From the NCBI GenBank assembly GCA_022578605.1, contig MU394078.1, positions 248,001 through 312,000 on the forward strand: a DNA stretch of 64,000 bases, in the 5' to 3' direction. The notes under the pieces were generated by a model. The model had not been told where the DNA came from and searched no databases. It worked only from the letters and a program-made list of their open reading frames with translations. Shown piece by piece: positions 23,161 to 33,948 of this stretch (position 1 is the first letter of the stretch; every line of letters starts with the position of its first letter). The stretch is from Camillea tinctor (taxonomy: Eukaryota; Ascomycota; Sordariomycetes; Xylariales; Xylariaceae). A program made the position numbers and the translations under genes.

Positions 23161-24049
23161 GTTAGTATGGGACGGACGGGTCAAGCGCTTGGGGGAAGGG
23201 GGGGAATAAATAAAGAAGGATATAATATTATAAGGCAGACTTACTTACGTATAATTAATTCACTATACCCAAGAGTCGTATTGACTTTTCTATTCAAACC
23301 ACAGAGGATGCCTACTCCTACTCCTACTTGGTTTGACTTGACTTGACTCGAATACTTAGACACTGGGTAAACATGCCCCCTCCTCCCCCATCTGTAGGTA
23401 TGCCACAAACACAGCAGAGCGTACCATGGTTGCTTTGTGTATCATGCGACACATTGCTCCTAGCCCCTATCTTTTCCCGATAACGTAATCGACAAGGCAA
23501 CTCGTATTGATGCGTTAGAAGCCTACGATACTAGTAATGCCCCTATACAAATATTTTTCCAAATCCGAGCCGTCCGGTTCGTGACTAGCATAATCAGCGG
23601 TTCGGTAGGTCACGGTGGAGGCGAGGAGGTTCTATCCTGGGTCCACTTGGTTACAAGAATAATACATCATAATACAAGTATATAGCTCCTATTCAATTTA
23701 CTCAAAATAGAAAATGAGAAACGGCGGAGTTCAAGAAAACTGGAATAGGGGAATGTACCTAGACACTAGGTTGGAATAATAAATATCCCTGTATACGGGA
23801 ACCCCCTAATCAATGTATACATAAGCACGAGCCACATCTTATATGTATTTAGGTCCCTAGGTATGATAAGATAAGAAGTAAGCGATAAGTAGAAAATTCC
23901 ATAGGAAACGGCTTATCAATCGAGGGGCAACAATTATTTCATTTATCCGTTCGAACATTTCGTAAACCCCACCATCAACCCTCTAACAACTACTACAACA
24001 TTTTGCGACAGCATCAACATCAACGTTAACATCGATATTAACCGCCAAT
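23161..24049. other. Intergenic region, no gene seen
   Basis: About 0.9 kb, AT-rich with TACCTA/CCTAGG words and no credible open frame. The last 100 bases before NMD3 are rich in CAACATC-type repeats. Confidence 0.55.
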
Positions 24050-25676
24050 ATGTCGATGGACTTAGATGCGCCTATGCCCATAGCACCTCCGTCGGAGGCT
24101 GGGGGTACTACAGCAACGTAAGACAAGGCATTATTTGCATTGTTTCGTTTCTTTACTCTTTTAAGAACTTCACTTACTAACGGGCTATCTAAGAATATTC
24201 TGTTGCGACTGTGGTGCTGCGATCGACGGAACGACGGCGATTGATGCGAAATGTTACGCTTGCTACACACTTACGAAAGATATCTCGCATGGCATCCAGC
24301 GAGAGGCGACCCTACACTTTTGCCGGGATTGCGACCGCTGGCTACAACCACCCTCTAGCTGGGTTACCGCTCAGCCCGAGTCGAGAGAATTGCTCGCTCT
24401 GTGTCTTAAGAAACTTAGCTTGAATCGGACGAGGATCATCGACGCCAGCTTCATATGGACAGAACCCCACTCGCGGCGAGTCAGGGTGAAGCTCGTGATC
24501 CAGGCCGCCGTCGCCGACGATCGCGTGATGCAGCAGGCCCTAGAAGTGGTCTACGTCGTCGCATACCAGCAGTGCCCCGAATGTGCCAAGTCGTACACAG
24601 CCAACGTATGGAGGGCCAGCGTCCAAGTTAGACAGAAGGTTCTGCACAAGCGAACCTTTTTATACCTCGAGCAGCTTATCTTAAAACACGGGGCACATAA
24701 GGAGACCATCAATATCAAGGAGGCCAAGGATGGCATCGACTTCTTCTTTGCGCAGAAGAACCAGGCAGATCACTTTGTCGATTTTCTCCACTCGGTTGTT
24801 CCCGTCCGGATTAAGAAGTCGTCTGAACTTATTTCGCAGGACGTCCACACTTCCAAGAAATCCTACAAGTTCACCTACTCGGTCGAACTGATACCTATCT
24901 GTAAAGATGATCTGGTGGCCCTTCCCATACCGTTGGCCAAACAGATTGGCAACATCTCGCCTCTCGCCATCTGCTACAGGGTGGGCACGACGATCAACCT
25001 ATTAGACCCTAACACACTGCAAACTGCAGATGTCAGTGCGCCCGTATACTGGAGAACGCCGTTTACCGCATTGGCCGATGCGCCGGAGTTGGTTGAATTT
25101 ATTGTCATGGACTGCGAACCCAGCGGTCTGACAAAAGGCAAATGGGTTTTGGGAGAGACACAGCTCGCGAGAGCCTCCGACCTAGGGGTAAACGATAGGA
25201 CATACTTCGCACGGACACATCTAGGTGGCCTGCTTCACGCTGGCGACTCAGTCATGGGCTATATGCTCACAGGAACAAATTTCAACAACCCTCAATTCGA
25301 GGCCATCGAGGAATCAAATACGTACTCGTCCCGGATACCAGATGTGGTGATAGTCAAGAAGCACTACCCCAACCGCCGGAGGAACCGCAAGCGGAACTGG
25401 AAGGTCAAGCGCATGGCTAAAGATGAGGGCGAATTGCTACCCAAGAAGGCAGACCAGGAGCGCATGGACCGCGAGTTCGAGCAGTTCTTGCAGGACATCG
25501 AGGAGGACGACGAGTTCCGGTCTGGTGTACAACTATACAAGCAGCCGAAGCGGAAGCCTCAGGTGGACGAAATGTCGATGGCGACAACGGACGACGGTGA
25601 CGATGATGTTCCGCAGGTGGATATGAACGAGCTACTAGATGATTTTGACGAGTTGACTATGCAAGATGATCAGTAG
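24050..25676 (+). CDS. NMD3: 60S ribosomal subunit nuclear-export adaptor NMD3
   Basis: Exons 24050-24117 and 24194-25676 (76-bp intron) encode 516 residues, the normal NMD3 length. NMD3 binds nascent 60S subunits and carries them through the nuclear pore with the exportin Crm1. The N-terminal zinc-binding region is complete: FCCDCG (25-30), KCYACY (about 42), HFCRDCDRW (about 64) and QCPECAKSY. Then come the conserved central domains, including KHGAHKETINIKEAKDGIDF and a YKFTYSVELIPICKDDLV segment. The C-terminal part has a basic stretch (NRRRNRKRNWKVKR, nuclear-import type) and an acidic, Leu-rich tail (NELLDDFDELTM) that fits the leucine-rich export signal. Start context is good (CCAATATGTCG), and splicing gives TATIFCCDCG across the junction. 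Confidence 0.96.
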
Positions 25677-26700
25677 TAGGAAGATGGGTTTTTATGGGAT
25701 TTTATTGTTCAAGCAAATAGTTCATATGACATTGTTAGAATTGATATGATGCCCTAGTATATGACTTTAAAGAGATAACCACCCCTTTAGACCATATTTC
25801 TTGCTCCTTTTGAGGATATATATTAGAGAGGCCGTTTAAAAGTAAATAAATGAATTTATGACTTAGCGTTTCTTGTTTATTCTTATCAAAAGTGTGTTTC
25901 ACGAGAAATGATGAAGTTTAAAGCCAAATGTAGTTCCCTGCCCCTGGCTAGTACCAGAATACCTAGCTGCTAGCTTTTTTTTTTTCAATTGCCTTATTCC
26001 ACCGCCCCAACAAAGCGAACTCTTCATTGGCCCAAGCTTTAAAAGCTTAAATCACAGAAGAATTTTCTTCAAATCTTTTTTTTCTCCCTCCTGCTTCATC
26101 GCATTTCTTCTTCTTCTTCTTTTTCTCCTCTCTTCCAATGTAAACTAATGTGAGGGTTTTTCAATCGCACTTTGATGGTTGATTATTGACAAGATTGCAC
26201 CACTTGTGTGTATCGTGAACTATGTTCCAAACACGGAGATCAGTGTAGGGACCGAGCAAGTGCTCCTGGGTTTACTTTTTTTTTCTTTTCCTTTTCTTCC
26301 CGCTATGGTGGTCATAGTTTGCAGCTGATCATTTGACCCAACGTGCTGAAATGTCGCTGGAACTGGATTGGATTGGGGAGAGGGGAGCGGGGGAATCAGT
26401 CTGCTTAGGACCGGCAATGGCCGGCTCTATTTAAGCAGTAACTGTCAACATGTACCCCAGACCAGAGCAGACCCCCCAAATCCGGTACCTCGTACCTCGC
26501 TTTGTACCCCGCGGGTTATGGACCTTTGGACCTTTAGACCCGAGAACAGTGCATTGTTGGCATTGTTGACATTGTTTGTCATCCCTTGGTTTCTCCAACT
26601 AACCTCGGTCTTATTTTACCGTCTACCACTGGAAGCATGCGGATATCCAGAAACTCTCTGAGGTAGTAGAAAGCAACAACACCAGCTTCTTTGGCCCAGC
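25677..26700. other. Intergenic region with CT-rich promoter stretch
   Basis: About 1 kb with no gene. Pyrimidine-rich tracts at about 26070-26140 (TTTTTTCTCCCTCC and TTCTTCTTCTTC) and poly-T at 25974-25985 may belong to the promoter of the downstream dehydrogenase gene. Confidence 0.5.
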
Positions 26701-28008
26701 ATGAAAGCATATCGGATTGTGCGGCAGTCTCCTGTCGCTCAAAAGAGAGCATTCTCCTCTACGTCTCGGAGACTGGATAGCTATGGCTTCATAGGTCTAG
26801 GCCAAATGGTATGTCTTCCTCATTGTTGAACCCATTCATAATTCATAAACTCTTGAGCAGCGGCTGACATTTGCTTTTCTTTTTCTTGTTTCCTTAGGGT
26901 TACCAAATGGCCAAGAACCTCCGGTCGAAGCTCCCGCCTAGCGATTCCATACGCCTCTTTGATATCAACAAGGACGCGGTGCATCGACTAGCCGAGGAAA
27001 TGCGAACCTCCCAAGCGGGAGGTGCTAGCATTGAGCTTGCGCAGAATGCCCACGATGCGGCCAGAGAAGCGGTATGTTCTAACCACCTCTCCCTCATTCT
27101 TTTCCTTACCACCCCTTTCTATGATGAGTATGTTCTATCTATGATCTAAGTTGGGACCGGCTTGCCGGTCTTCCTGTGATTATTTTTTACATCTAAAGCC
27201 AATCCTCTGAAGAAAATAGCACCCAGATTGTCTTGTCCTTCCCTTGCATCAGCATGGACGACCCCCGCAGCTAACTGGTATACAACAGGACACGGTCATC
27301 ACGGTGTTGCCTGAGCCATCTCATGTTAAAGGCGTATACAAGGAGATAATAACCCCGGACTTACCGCAGAAAGACAGGATATACATCGATTGTTCCACCA
27401 TCGATCCGTCTTCGTCTAGAGAGGTAGCCAAATTAGTCTTGACCGCTAAGCAAGGACAGTTTGTCGATGCTCCCATGTCCGGTGGTGTTGTGGGAGCAAC
27501 CGCGGGAAGCCTCACGTTCATGCTCGGTTCCCCAAACGAACTGGTACCCAAGATCGAGCCGATTCTGCTGCGTATGGGGAAACGAGTTCTGCATTGCGGT
27601 GTTCAAGGTACAGGGTTAAGTGCCAAGTTGGCCAATAATTATCTGCTTGCTATCAACAACATCGCGACGGCTGAGGCCATGAACCTGGGTATCAGGTGGG
27701 GTCTCGAGCCCAAGACGCTTGCTAACATCCTCAACGTAAGCACCGGCAAGTGCTGGCCAAGTGAAGTAAATAACCCCGTCAAAGGGGTTGTCGAGACAGC
27801 CCCGGCGAACCGCGACTATTCGGGTGGGTTTGGCATAAGCTTGATGAAGAAGGATATCAACCTTGCCATCATAGCTGCGAATGAAGCTAAGGCTAAGCTA
27901 GAGCTAGGTAGCCGAGCCCGGGAAGTGTATGAGGAAGCGGAAAAAGACGAGCGGTGCAAAGGTAGAGATTTTTCTGTTGTGTATAGATTCATAGGAGGAA
28001 AAGAGTAG
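26701..28008 (+). CDS. HIBADH: 3-hydroxyisobutyrate dehydrogenase, mitochondrial
   Basis: Exons 26701-26808, 26898-27071 and 27289-28008 give 333 residues. The enzyme oxidises 3-hydroxyisobutyrate to methylmalonate semialdehyde with NAD+ in valine catabolism. The first ~27 residues are basic and Ser/Arg-rich, a mitochondrial presequence (RAFSSTSRR). The Rossmann motif GFIGLGQMGYQMAKNL is split by intron 1. The substrate motif DAPMSGGVVGA, the catalytic-Lys segment GLSAKLANN, and conserved TAEAMNLGIRWGL and STGKCWPSEVNNP regions are all present. Intron 2 (27072-27288, 217 bp) is longer than most here and contains a perfect small hairpin at 27155-27170; it lacks the introner motifs. Closely related beta-hydroxyacid dehydrogenases are the only alternative, but the specific NPVKGV...GGFGISLMKKD region supports HIBADH. 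Confidence 0.95.
27155..27170. repeat. Perfect GC-rich hairpin within HIBADH intron 2
   Basis: GACCGGC, a TT spacer, then GCCGGTC; fully palindromic arms in the middle of the 217-bp intron. Confidence 0.7.
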
Positions 28009-29254
28009 CATGGTAAACAACATGTTATGAAATCTACCTGTTTTTAACAACGCCACATCCTGAGCATTGATTTTTATATGTTCTATTCGATGTGATCGTC
28101 ATAAAGAATCAGTAACCAGGGGATACTACCTCTGTGGATATAGGTATCACCTGCTAGTCCAGCGGGCTGCGTTAGTTGCTCTGTAGCGTCCCGGATCGAC
28201 GCGGTTCCGGCTGACTGGTGAGCTCCACTTCTCATCCTATTTCATGTCCACCACCTTATATACGACGTCGTTGATATATTCAAGGTACTTCACATGAAAA
28301 TCACCCCTTGTCTGCAAAAACGGGGATTCTTTTAGGGGGCACATGTGGCTGTATCATATCACCATAGGAGTAGATTTGTCTTTGTTCCCAAAGGTATTTG
28401 TCAATTACACCATCAGGTATGTCTATAATATTTCATTCCTAGTGCGATTTTGGTAATATTCAACTTGAGGTTCAGTGAAAGTGGCTCCGAAGGTCTTTGT
28501 TAAAAAAAAAAAAAAAGGCTAGGGAAGTCCCCTTTTTCTCCTTGCGCGGATTTAACGATCGAGTTTCCCAAACGGTAGAATACAACCTTAAGCGAGCTTC
28601 CTAAGAGGGAGCCACTCCCCCTTGTCTTGACGTATCAGAGACTACTCGCTTACTCGTGACCGGTCATTTTGTACAAAGAGATTCTGTCCTGCCTATGCCT
28701 CCAGCTAGTGAGATAAACGGACGCCACACCATTGCCCACTACCTCGTATGTACATAGATGTAGTCCGATATCTGCTGAGACGATCTAGATTGAGAGCCTG
28801 TGGATTATAAATGACTTATAATATCACGTCGATCTTACCCGCCCAACCCACGTTGCTGACATGGATGTTGGGGTTTTTATCAAAAGCCATTGCTTTGTTC
28901 GGTTTCTTATATTTCGGGTTTATCCTCCCGTAGGGTGATTCGGTTTCCCGCCGGATGAAAACTTTGTCAGGTAGTCGTAGGACATGGGTATATATATATA
29001 TAAGTCACATTTGGTATATGACTACTTATACTGTCGTTATCGAAAGAAAGAAAACAAAAGTTCGATGAAACCAAAAAGGGTTAATTAGAAAAAAACAAAG
29101 AAAAGAAAAAGGCTCTGTCAAGTGACCAATTAGCTTAACTAACACGAATTATCCAGAGCGAAGGACCGGGGAGGGACGAATATCGAAAGAATCATTGAGA
29201 GGAAAAGAGGAGGAGAGAGAGAGAAAGAGGAAACATATGAGAATCCGATAAACG
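28009..29254. other. Intergenic region, no gene seen
   Basis: About 1.25 kb. Contains a poly-A run at about 28501-28515, a TA repeat at 28989-29000 and an A/G-rich stretch at 29040-29115 leading up to the RTA1-family start. No credible open frame. Confidence 0.55.
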
Positions 29255-30855
29255 ATGTCGAACACAACGACAACGGGTACCGGACACAGGTCCTTCAGAG
29301 ACTGCACAGAGGTTGGCCCATTCTGCCCCGTCGAGGCCACCGTCCTGGGGTATTATCCCAACCTCGGCGTCAACGCCTTCCTCGCCGCCGGCTTCGGTGT
29401 CTGTATCATCGGGCTCATCGTAACAGGCGTGTGGAAGAGGACATGGGGATACTCAGTGGCCCTGACGGCGGGCTGCGTTCTTGAGTTTGCTGGTGAGTAT
29501 TTTTCTCTTTTCCTATTATTTTCTTCTTTCTTTCTCTTTTTGTTACATCAAATTTTATGCCTGCGTACAATTCTGGTGGAGGTGTTGAATTTATCGTATA
29601 TCATCCCCTTCTTCCGGGGCTGAATGTAAGGGAGTGGAGAAAAGGAGTGTCCTCGCATTCTCTCTAACAAGCTCAACTCTCGAAGAGAGCGAGAGATATC
29701 AACGAAGGACAGAATAGAACCAACGCAAGAAAAGAAAGAAACAGAAAACCCAAACTAACCCCCATGCCCCCTCTCTACCACAGGCTACATCGCGCGCGTC
29801 CAACTCTCCTCCAACCCATGGAACTCCAGCGCCTTCCAGACCCAAATCTGCGCCATCATCCTCGCGCCCACGCTGATATGCATCAGCGTGTACCTCACCC
29901 TGAAGCACATCGTGCTCTCGCTCTCATCATCTTCCTCCTCCGCCCGGACCCTCTCGCGCCTGCCCCCGCGCCTCTACCCCCTGGTCTTCGTCCCCGCCGA
30001 CGTCTCCTGCCTCATCCTGCAGGCCATCGGCGGCGGCCTCGCCGCCAGCGCCGGCGCGGATAACCCCGCCCTCCTGCTCGCCGGCGACCGCGTCATCATC
30101 GCCGGCATCGCGCTGCAGTGCGTCGTGCTGGCGGTTTTCGGCGCCATGTGCGCGGATTACTATGTTAGGGTGCGGCGGTGGTTGCGGGGAGAAGGGGAGG
30201 AGCAGGAGAGGGCGGATGCGCGGAGGACGTGGGAGGATGGAAGGTTTCGCTTGTTTTGCTGTGCGGTCGTCGGCGCGTATTGCGGGATCTTGATTAGGTG
30301 TATTTACCGGTGAGTTTTTCTGCTTTTCTTTCTTTCCTTCTCTCTTTCTTTAGGGAATGGTCGAGTATGCTGACGAATCTTTTCCTAGTATCGCGGAGAT
30401 GGCTGGCGGTTGGGGAAATCCCATCATGCAAGACGAGCCATCATTTATCGTGCTCGAGGGATTGTAAGTTCAACCCCTTATCCCCCCTTTTTTATTTTTC
30501 TTTATGACCCCTTCCACCCTGGCTTGACTCTTGGATTATAACTCAGGGCCTCTTCATTACTATTTACGGCAGGAATTCAACACAGAAGTCTCTGACTAAT
30601 TTATGTCTCTATCACAGCATGATTCTCATCCCCGTCATCCTCCTCACTGCTTTCCCGCCTGGCTTCTTGTTCCCTGCTATGGCCGAACGCGAGGCCCAGC
30701 GCTTCAGGTCGAAGGGGAAGAGGAACAAGGTGAACAAGGGAGAAAAGGCTGCGGAAGCGACAGAGGAGACGATCACATCGGGCGACGAGGGCCAGACTCC
30801 TCGCGGAAAGGGAGTTGTAGCTACTGAGGGGGCAAGAGGACAGGAGAATGTGTAA
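29255..30855 (+). CDS. RTA1-family seven-transmembrane protein
   Basis: Exons 29255-29492, 29784-30309, 30389-30463 and 30618-30855 yield 358 residues. The segments run: NLGVNAFLAAGFGVCIIGLI (TM1), WGYSVALTAGCVLEFAGYIAR (TM2), QTQICAIILAPTLICISVYLTL (TM3), VFVPADVSCLILQAIGGG (TM4), VIIAGIALQCVVLAVFG (TM5), FCCAVVGAYCGILIRCIYRIAEM (TM6), and EGFMILIPVILLTAFPPGF (TM7). The order, the FVPADVSCLILQAIGGG signature and the short RCIYRIAEM linker are diagnostic of RTA1/RTM1/RSB1 proteins, linked to lipid translocation and to resistance against toxic lipophilic compounds. The hydrophilic, Lys/Glu-rich C-terminus is cytoplasmic. Intron 1 is long (291 bp) and purine/pyrimidine-tract rich; exon 2 is markedly GC-rich. 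Faces the FAD monooxygenase tail-to-tail. Confidence 0.92.
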
Positions 30856-31169
30856 TTTCCGCTATAGATGTACTGGTGTATGCATTTTCAGGAATTTTAT
30901 GTGTAGATATTTTAAATAGATACAAATGATACATAGAGAGGGAGAGCAATGGAAAAATCATCTATCTATTGCCCTCGCTCACAACATAAACCATATATTC
31001 TTCAGTCTTGAAAATGGGTATTTGAATAGAGTGGAATATAAGTGTAATAATAAATACAACTAACCTAGCCAGCAGGGATCGTGTTTATCAAGCAAAACGC
31101 CGTATCAATCCCCTTTCCAGATTCTTTATAACGCCTCTATAAAAAGTAAAATCGGTGATCTATCCTGTT
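30856..31169. other. Convergent 3' intergenic spacer
   Basis: 314 bp of AT-rich DNA between the stop codons of two convergent genes; probably 3' UTRs and polyadenylation signals (AATAAA-like words at about 31047-31056). Nothing else seen. Confidence 0.5.
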
Positions 31170-32837
31170 CTATAACCACTCGCTTGCACCATCCAACGCC
31201 GACAGCGGTCCTATATGAGCCACGTACCCATCCGGGCGCACGAGAACATACCCGGCCCCGTCCTTAAAACCGTACATATCGTGCAGCTCCCCACCAACAT
31301 CCACGTACCCAGCCTGGCCCTCGTCCACCACTACAATATGCACCTTGACCCTTGCGTCCTCGCCCGCTCGCTCAAGGAACCTTGCCTCAGCCCGGAGCAA
31401 GTCCCCCTCAGACGCCGCTGCCGCAGCAGCCATGCCAGAGAACAGTACAAGGTGATGTCTATCCGGCGTGAACAACTCCTGGAGCCACTGCTCCGCCTCT
31501 TCCCCTCCCTTCCGGATCCTCCCATCGGCAGCGCGATCCCCGCCACGAATCGGACCACGGAACCCCTCCGCCGTACCCACGGCCGCGCTGCGCCGGTAGC
31601 GCACGCGCAGCTGCGAGATGAAAGCGAACTGGCGCGCCACGCCGGCGCGCCACGCGACGAGCCACGGCAGGAGCCACGGCATGACCAGGTTGCGTAGGAA
31701 GACGAAGACCGGGTTCGTGGAGGCCACGTAGGAGAAGGCGCGGTCGGAGCTGCGCAGCAGGTGGCGGCCGACGGGGTAGCGCTCGGCGTGGTAGCTGTCC
31801 AGCAGCTTCTCGCGCCTGTGCTCGCCGTTCTCGCCCGCGCGGATCGCCGCGCCCAGCTTCCACCCCAGGTTCGCCGCGTCCTGGATGCCGGTGTTCATGC
31901 CCTGGCCGCCGGCGGGCGAGTGGATGTGCGCCGCGTCGCCGGCGACCAGCAGGCGCCCGTCGCGGTAGGCGTTGACGCCGCGGTGGTGCAGGCGGAAGCG
32001 CGTCAGCCAGACGGGGTCGCGCAGCGTGCCCCCGTAGGGGAACACCTGGCGGAGGAAGTCCTGGAAGTCGTCCAGCTTCGCGGGGGGCAGGTCCTTGGCC
32101 GCGACGTCGCTGCGCGCGTCGGCCTGCGCCGGCCGCGACACCACGAGCCGCACCGTGCCGTCGTGCAGCGGCAGGAACACCATGATCCCCCGCCCGAAGC
32201 ACATGTACGCGCGCCGCTCCGACGCCGCCGTGTCCGCGATGCGCACGTCGGCCAGGATGAACTCCTGCGGGTACGCGTCCCCCTCGAAGGTCATGTTCTC
32301 CGCGGCGTGGCGCACGCAGCTATGCGCGCCATCAGCGCCAACGACGTACCGGGCGCGGATAATCTCTTCCTCCCCCTCCCCGTCCCCTACAACCCGCACC
32401 GTCACGCCCCCCTCATCCTGCTCGATCCCCCTCGCCTCGCGCCCCATCTCGACGCGTGCGCCGCGGCGCGCGAGCTGCGCGTCGAGCCAGGCCTCGGTGT
32501 CGCTCTGCGAGATAGCCAGGGGCAGGGGGAAAGCCGTGCCGCGGGCGGCGCGCGCGAGGTCGAGGTTGACGTCGGCCACGTGCCGGCCGCCGACGCAGAT
32601 GCTGGTGCCCTCGGCGGTGTGGCCGCGCGCCAGCAGCTCCTCGATGTGCCCGTGGCGGCGCAGGATCTCGAGGCTCCGCGGCTGCACCACGATGGCGCGG
32701 CTGTAGGGCGAGCGCTGCGTGGCCTTGTCGATGATGCGGAATGAGACTTGCTGGGCGGCGAGCTCGAGGGCGAGGGTTAGGCCGGTGGGCCCGCCGCCGA
32801 CGATCAGGACGTCGACTTCGCTCGTTGTTGGCGGCAT
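31170..32837 (-). CDS. FAD-dependent aromatic/phenol-type monooxygenase
   Basis: Intronless minus-strand gene, 555 residues. It belongs to the p-hydroxybenzoate-hydroxylase-like group, which uses NAD(P)H and O2 to hydroxylate aromatic or polyketide substrates. Dinucleotide motif GGGPTG near residues 14-19; DG motif YVVGADGAHSCVR (about 164-176); second FAD motif RLLVAGDAAHIHSPAGGQGMN (about 295-315). The C-terminal ~120 residues (HLVLFSG..., HIVVVDEGQAGYVDVGGELHDMYG, YVLVRPDGYVAHIG) match the thioredoxin-like dimerisation domain of phenol hydroxylase/PheA-TfdB enzymes, so the protein is complete. The coding region is strikingly GC-rich and lacks introns compared with its neighbours. Substrate unknown; it could serve aromatic catabolism or secondary metabolism. 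A TATATATATA stretch and GA/CT repeat lie about 20-50 bases upstream of the ATG. Confidence 0.93.
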   Translation of the reverse strand: MPPTTSEVDVLIVGGGPTGLTLALELAAQQVSFRIIDKATQRSPYSRAIVVQPRSLEILRRHGHIEELLARGHTAEGTSICVGGRHVADVNLDLARAARGTAFPLPLAISQSDTEAWLDAQLARRGARVEMGREARGIEQDEGGVTVRVVGDGEGEEEIIRARYVVGADGAHSCVRHAAENMTFEGDAYPQEFILADVRIADTAASERRAYMCFGRGIMVFLPLHDGTVRLVVSRPAQADARSDVAAKDLPPAKLDDFQDFLRQVFPYGGTLRDPVWLTRFRLHHRGVNAYRDGRLLVAGDAAHIHSPAGGQGMNTGIQDAANLGWKLGAAIRAGENGEHRREKLLDSYHAERYPVGRHLLRSSDRAFSYVASTNPVFVFLRNLVMPWLLPWLVAWRAGVARQFAFISQLRVRYRRSAAVGTAEGFRGPIRGGDRAADGRIRKGGEEAEQWLQELFTPDRHHLVLFSGMAAAAAASEGDLLRAEARFLERAGEDARVKVHIVVVDEGQAGYVDVGGELHDMYGFKDGAGYVLVRPDGYVAHIGPLSALDGASEWL

Positions 32838-33948
32838 TCTTCTTCTGATAAGTCCCTAGGTATATATATATAAAGAGAGAGAGAGAGGGAGAGAAAAGGG
32901 GGGAGGTAGATATAAATTTTGGTAAGTGTTAAGTTTCACCGTCTCTTGTGGTTATTGGTGAAGTATTGATGGTAATACATAACGATGTTTCTTTTTCTTC
33001 TTCCCATATACTTACCTAACCTAGGCACTTATATATATATGTTAAAACGTGTTCATGATTCATACTCATTCTTCGCGTTCCGGTCTCAATATTCTTTTCA
33101 TTCCGATCCTTTCCTCTCAGGCTGTGCTAGAAAGGATAGAATGGACGTCTCTAAGCGGCACAGTGATTACTACCTAGTGTACGTGAGAGAGACTAGCCGG
33201 CTCCATTGAAACGTACACACTGCCAAATGCACGAACGTACGTAACCCTAGACATGTATGTAGCACGGTGCATAGCATAGCCTGTAACTGGTGGGAGGATG
33301 AGCTGAAATAGAAAAGAAACCTATAGTCAGGTGGTCCGGTGGCTGAAATTAAGGAGTACCTTTTTCGCTCACTTCGCTCCATTCCATCGAACAAGATCTA
33401 ACCAATCAGCATCTATCCCGTGCAGCTCCCGGCGCCGCATCGGTCGTTCGCGCTCACAAACCCCCGACCAAGACCGGTCGCTAGAGCTTATGGAAATGGT
33501 ATCTACTCCTATTAGCAGCTAGGTATATACCCGGTTCTGACCATAAGCCACGTTTATTTTGACTCATACCATGAACAATCAAGAGAATAAATCGGAGCTG
33601 TACGGTATCATGATGTTTCTAAACCTGGTTTTTATTCCTTATCTTAGCATGCACATATCTATCACTCAGTATACAGCTCATCAGACAAATGAGCACATTA
33701 TAGCTTGAGCCATATAAGTAAGCCCTAGATAGGCATATCATTTTCTGGGTACGTATTGTCCTATCTTCATTGTAGTAGCCATTCCATTACCTGTGGGAAG
33801 GAGGCGCAATGGCGGTCATCGAGCGTCTAATCATAATCCGTGGGTTAATGGGCTTACATATGTTTGAGCTCAGCCTGCGCTGAATATGTATTTTCATTTA
33901 CTCTCTTTTCCTATCTCTATCTCTCTTTCTCTCCCTTTTATAGAAAAA
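32838..33948. other. Intergenic region, no gene seen
   Basis: About 1.1 kb of AT-rich DNA. The first 60 bases hold a TATATATATATA box-like run and a (GA)n tract that are probably the FAD-monooxygenase promoter on the minus strand. No other element recognised. Confidence 0.5.

Noticed and set aside
31761..32744. 327-codon plus-strand frame opposite the FAD monooxygenase
   Set aside because: Shadow of a GC-rich coding region; the minus-strand frame contains all three FAD motifs.
4668..32837. A biosynthetic gene cluster made of the P450, TauD, RTA1 and FAD monooxygenase genes
   Set aside because: The genes are spread over 28 kb with housekeeping genes (NMD3, HIBADH) between them, and no backbone synthase or pathway regulator is present.
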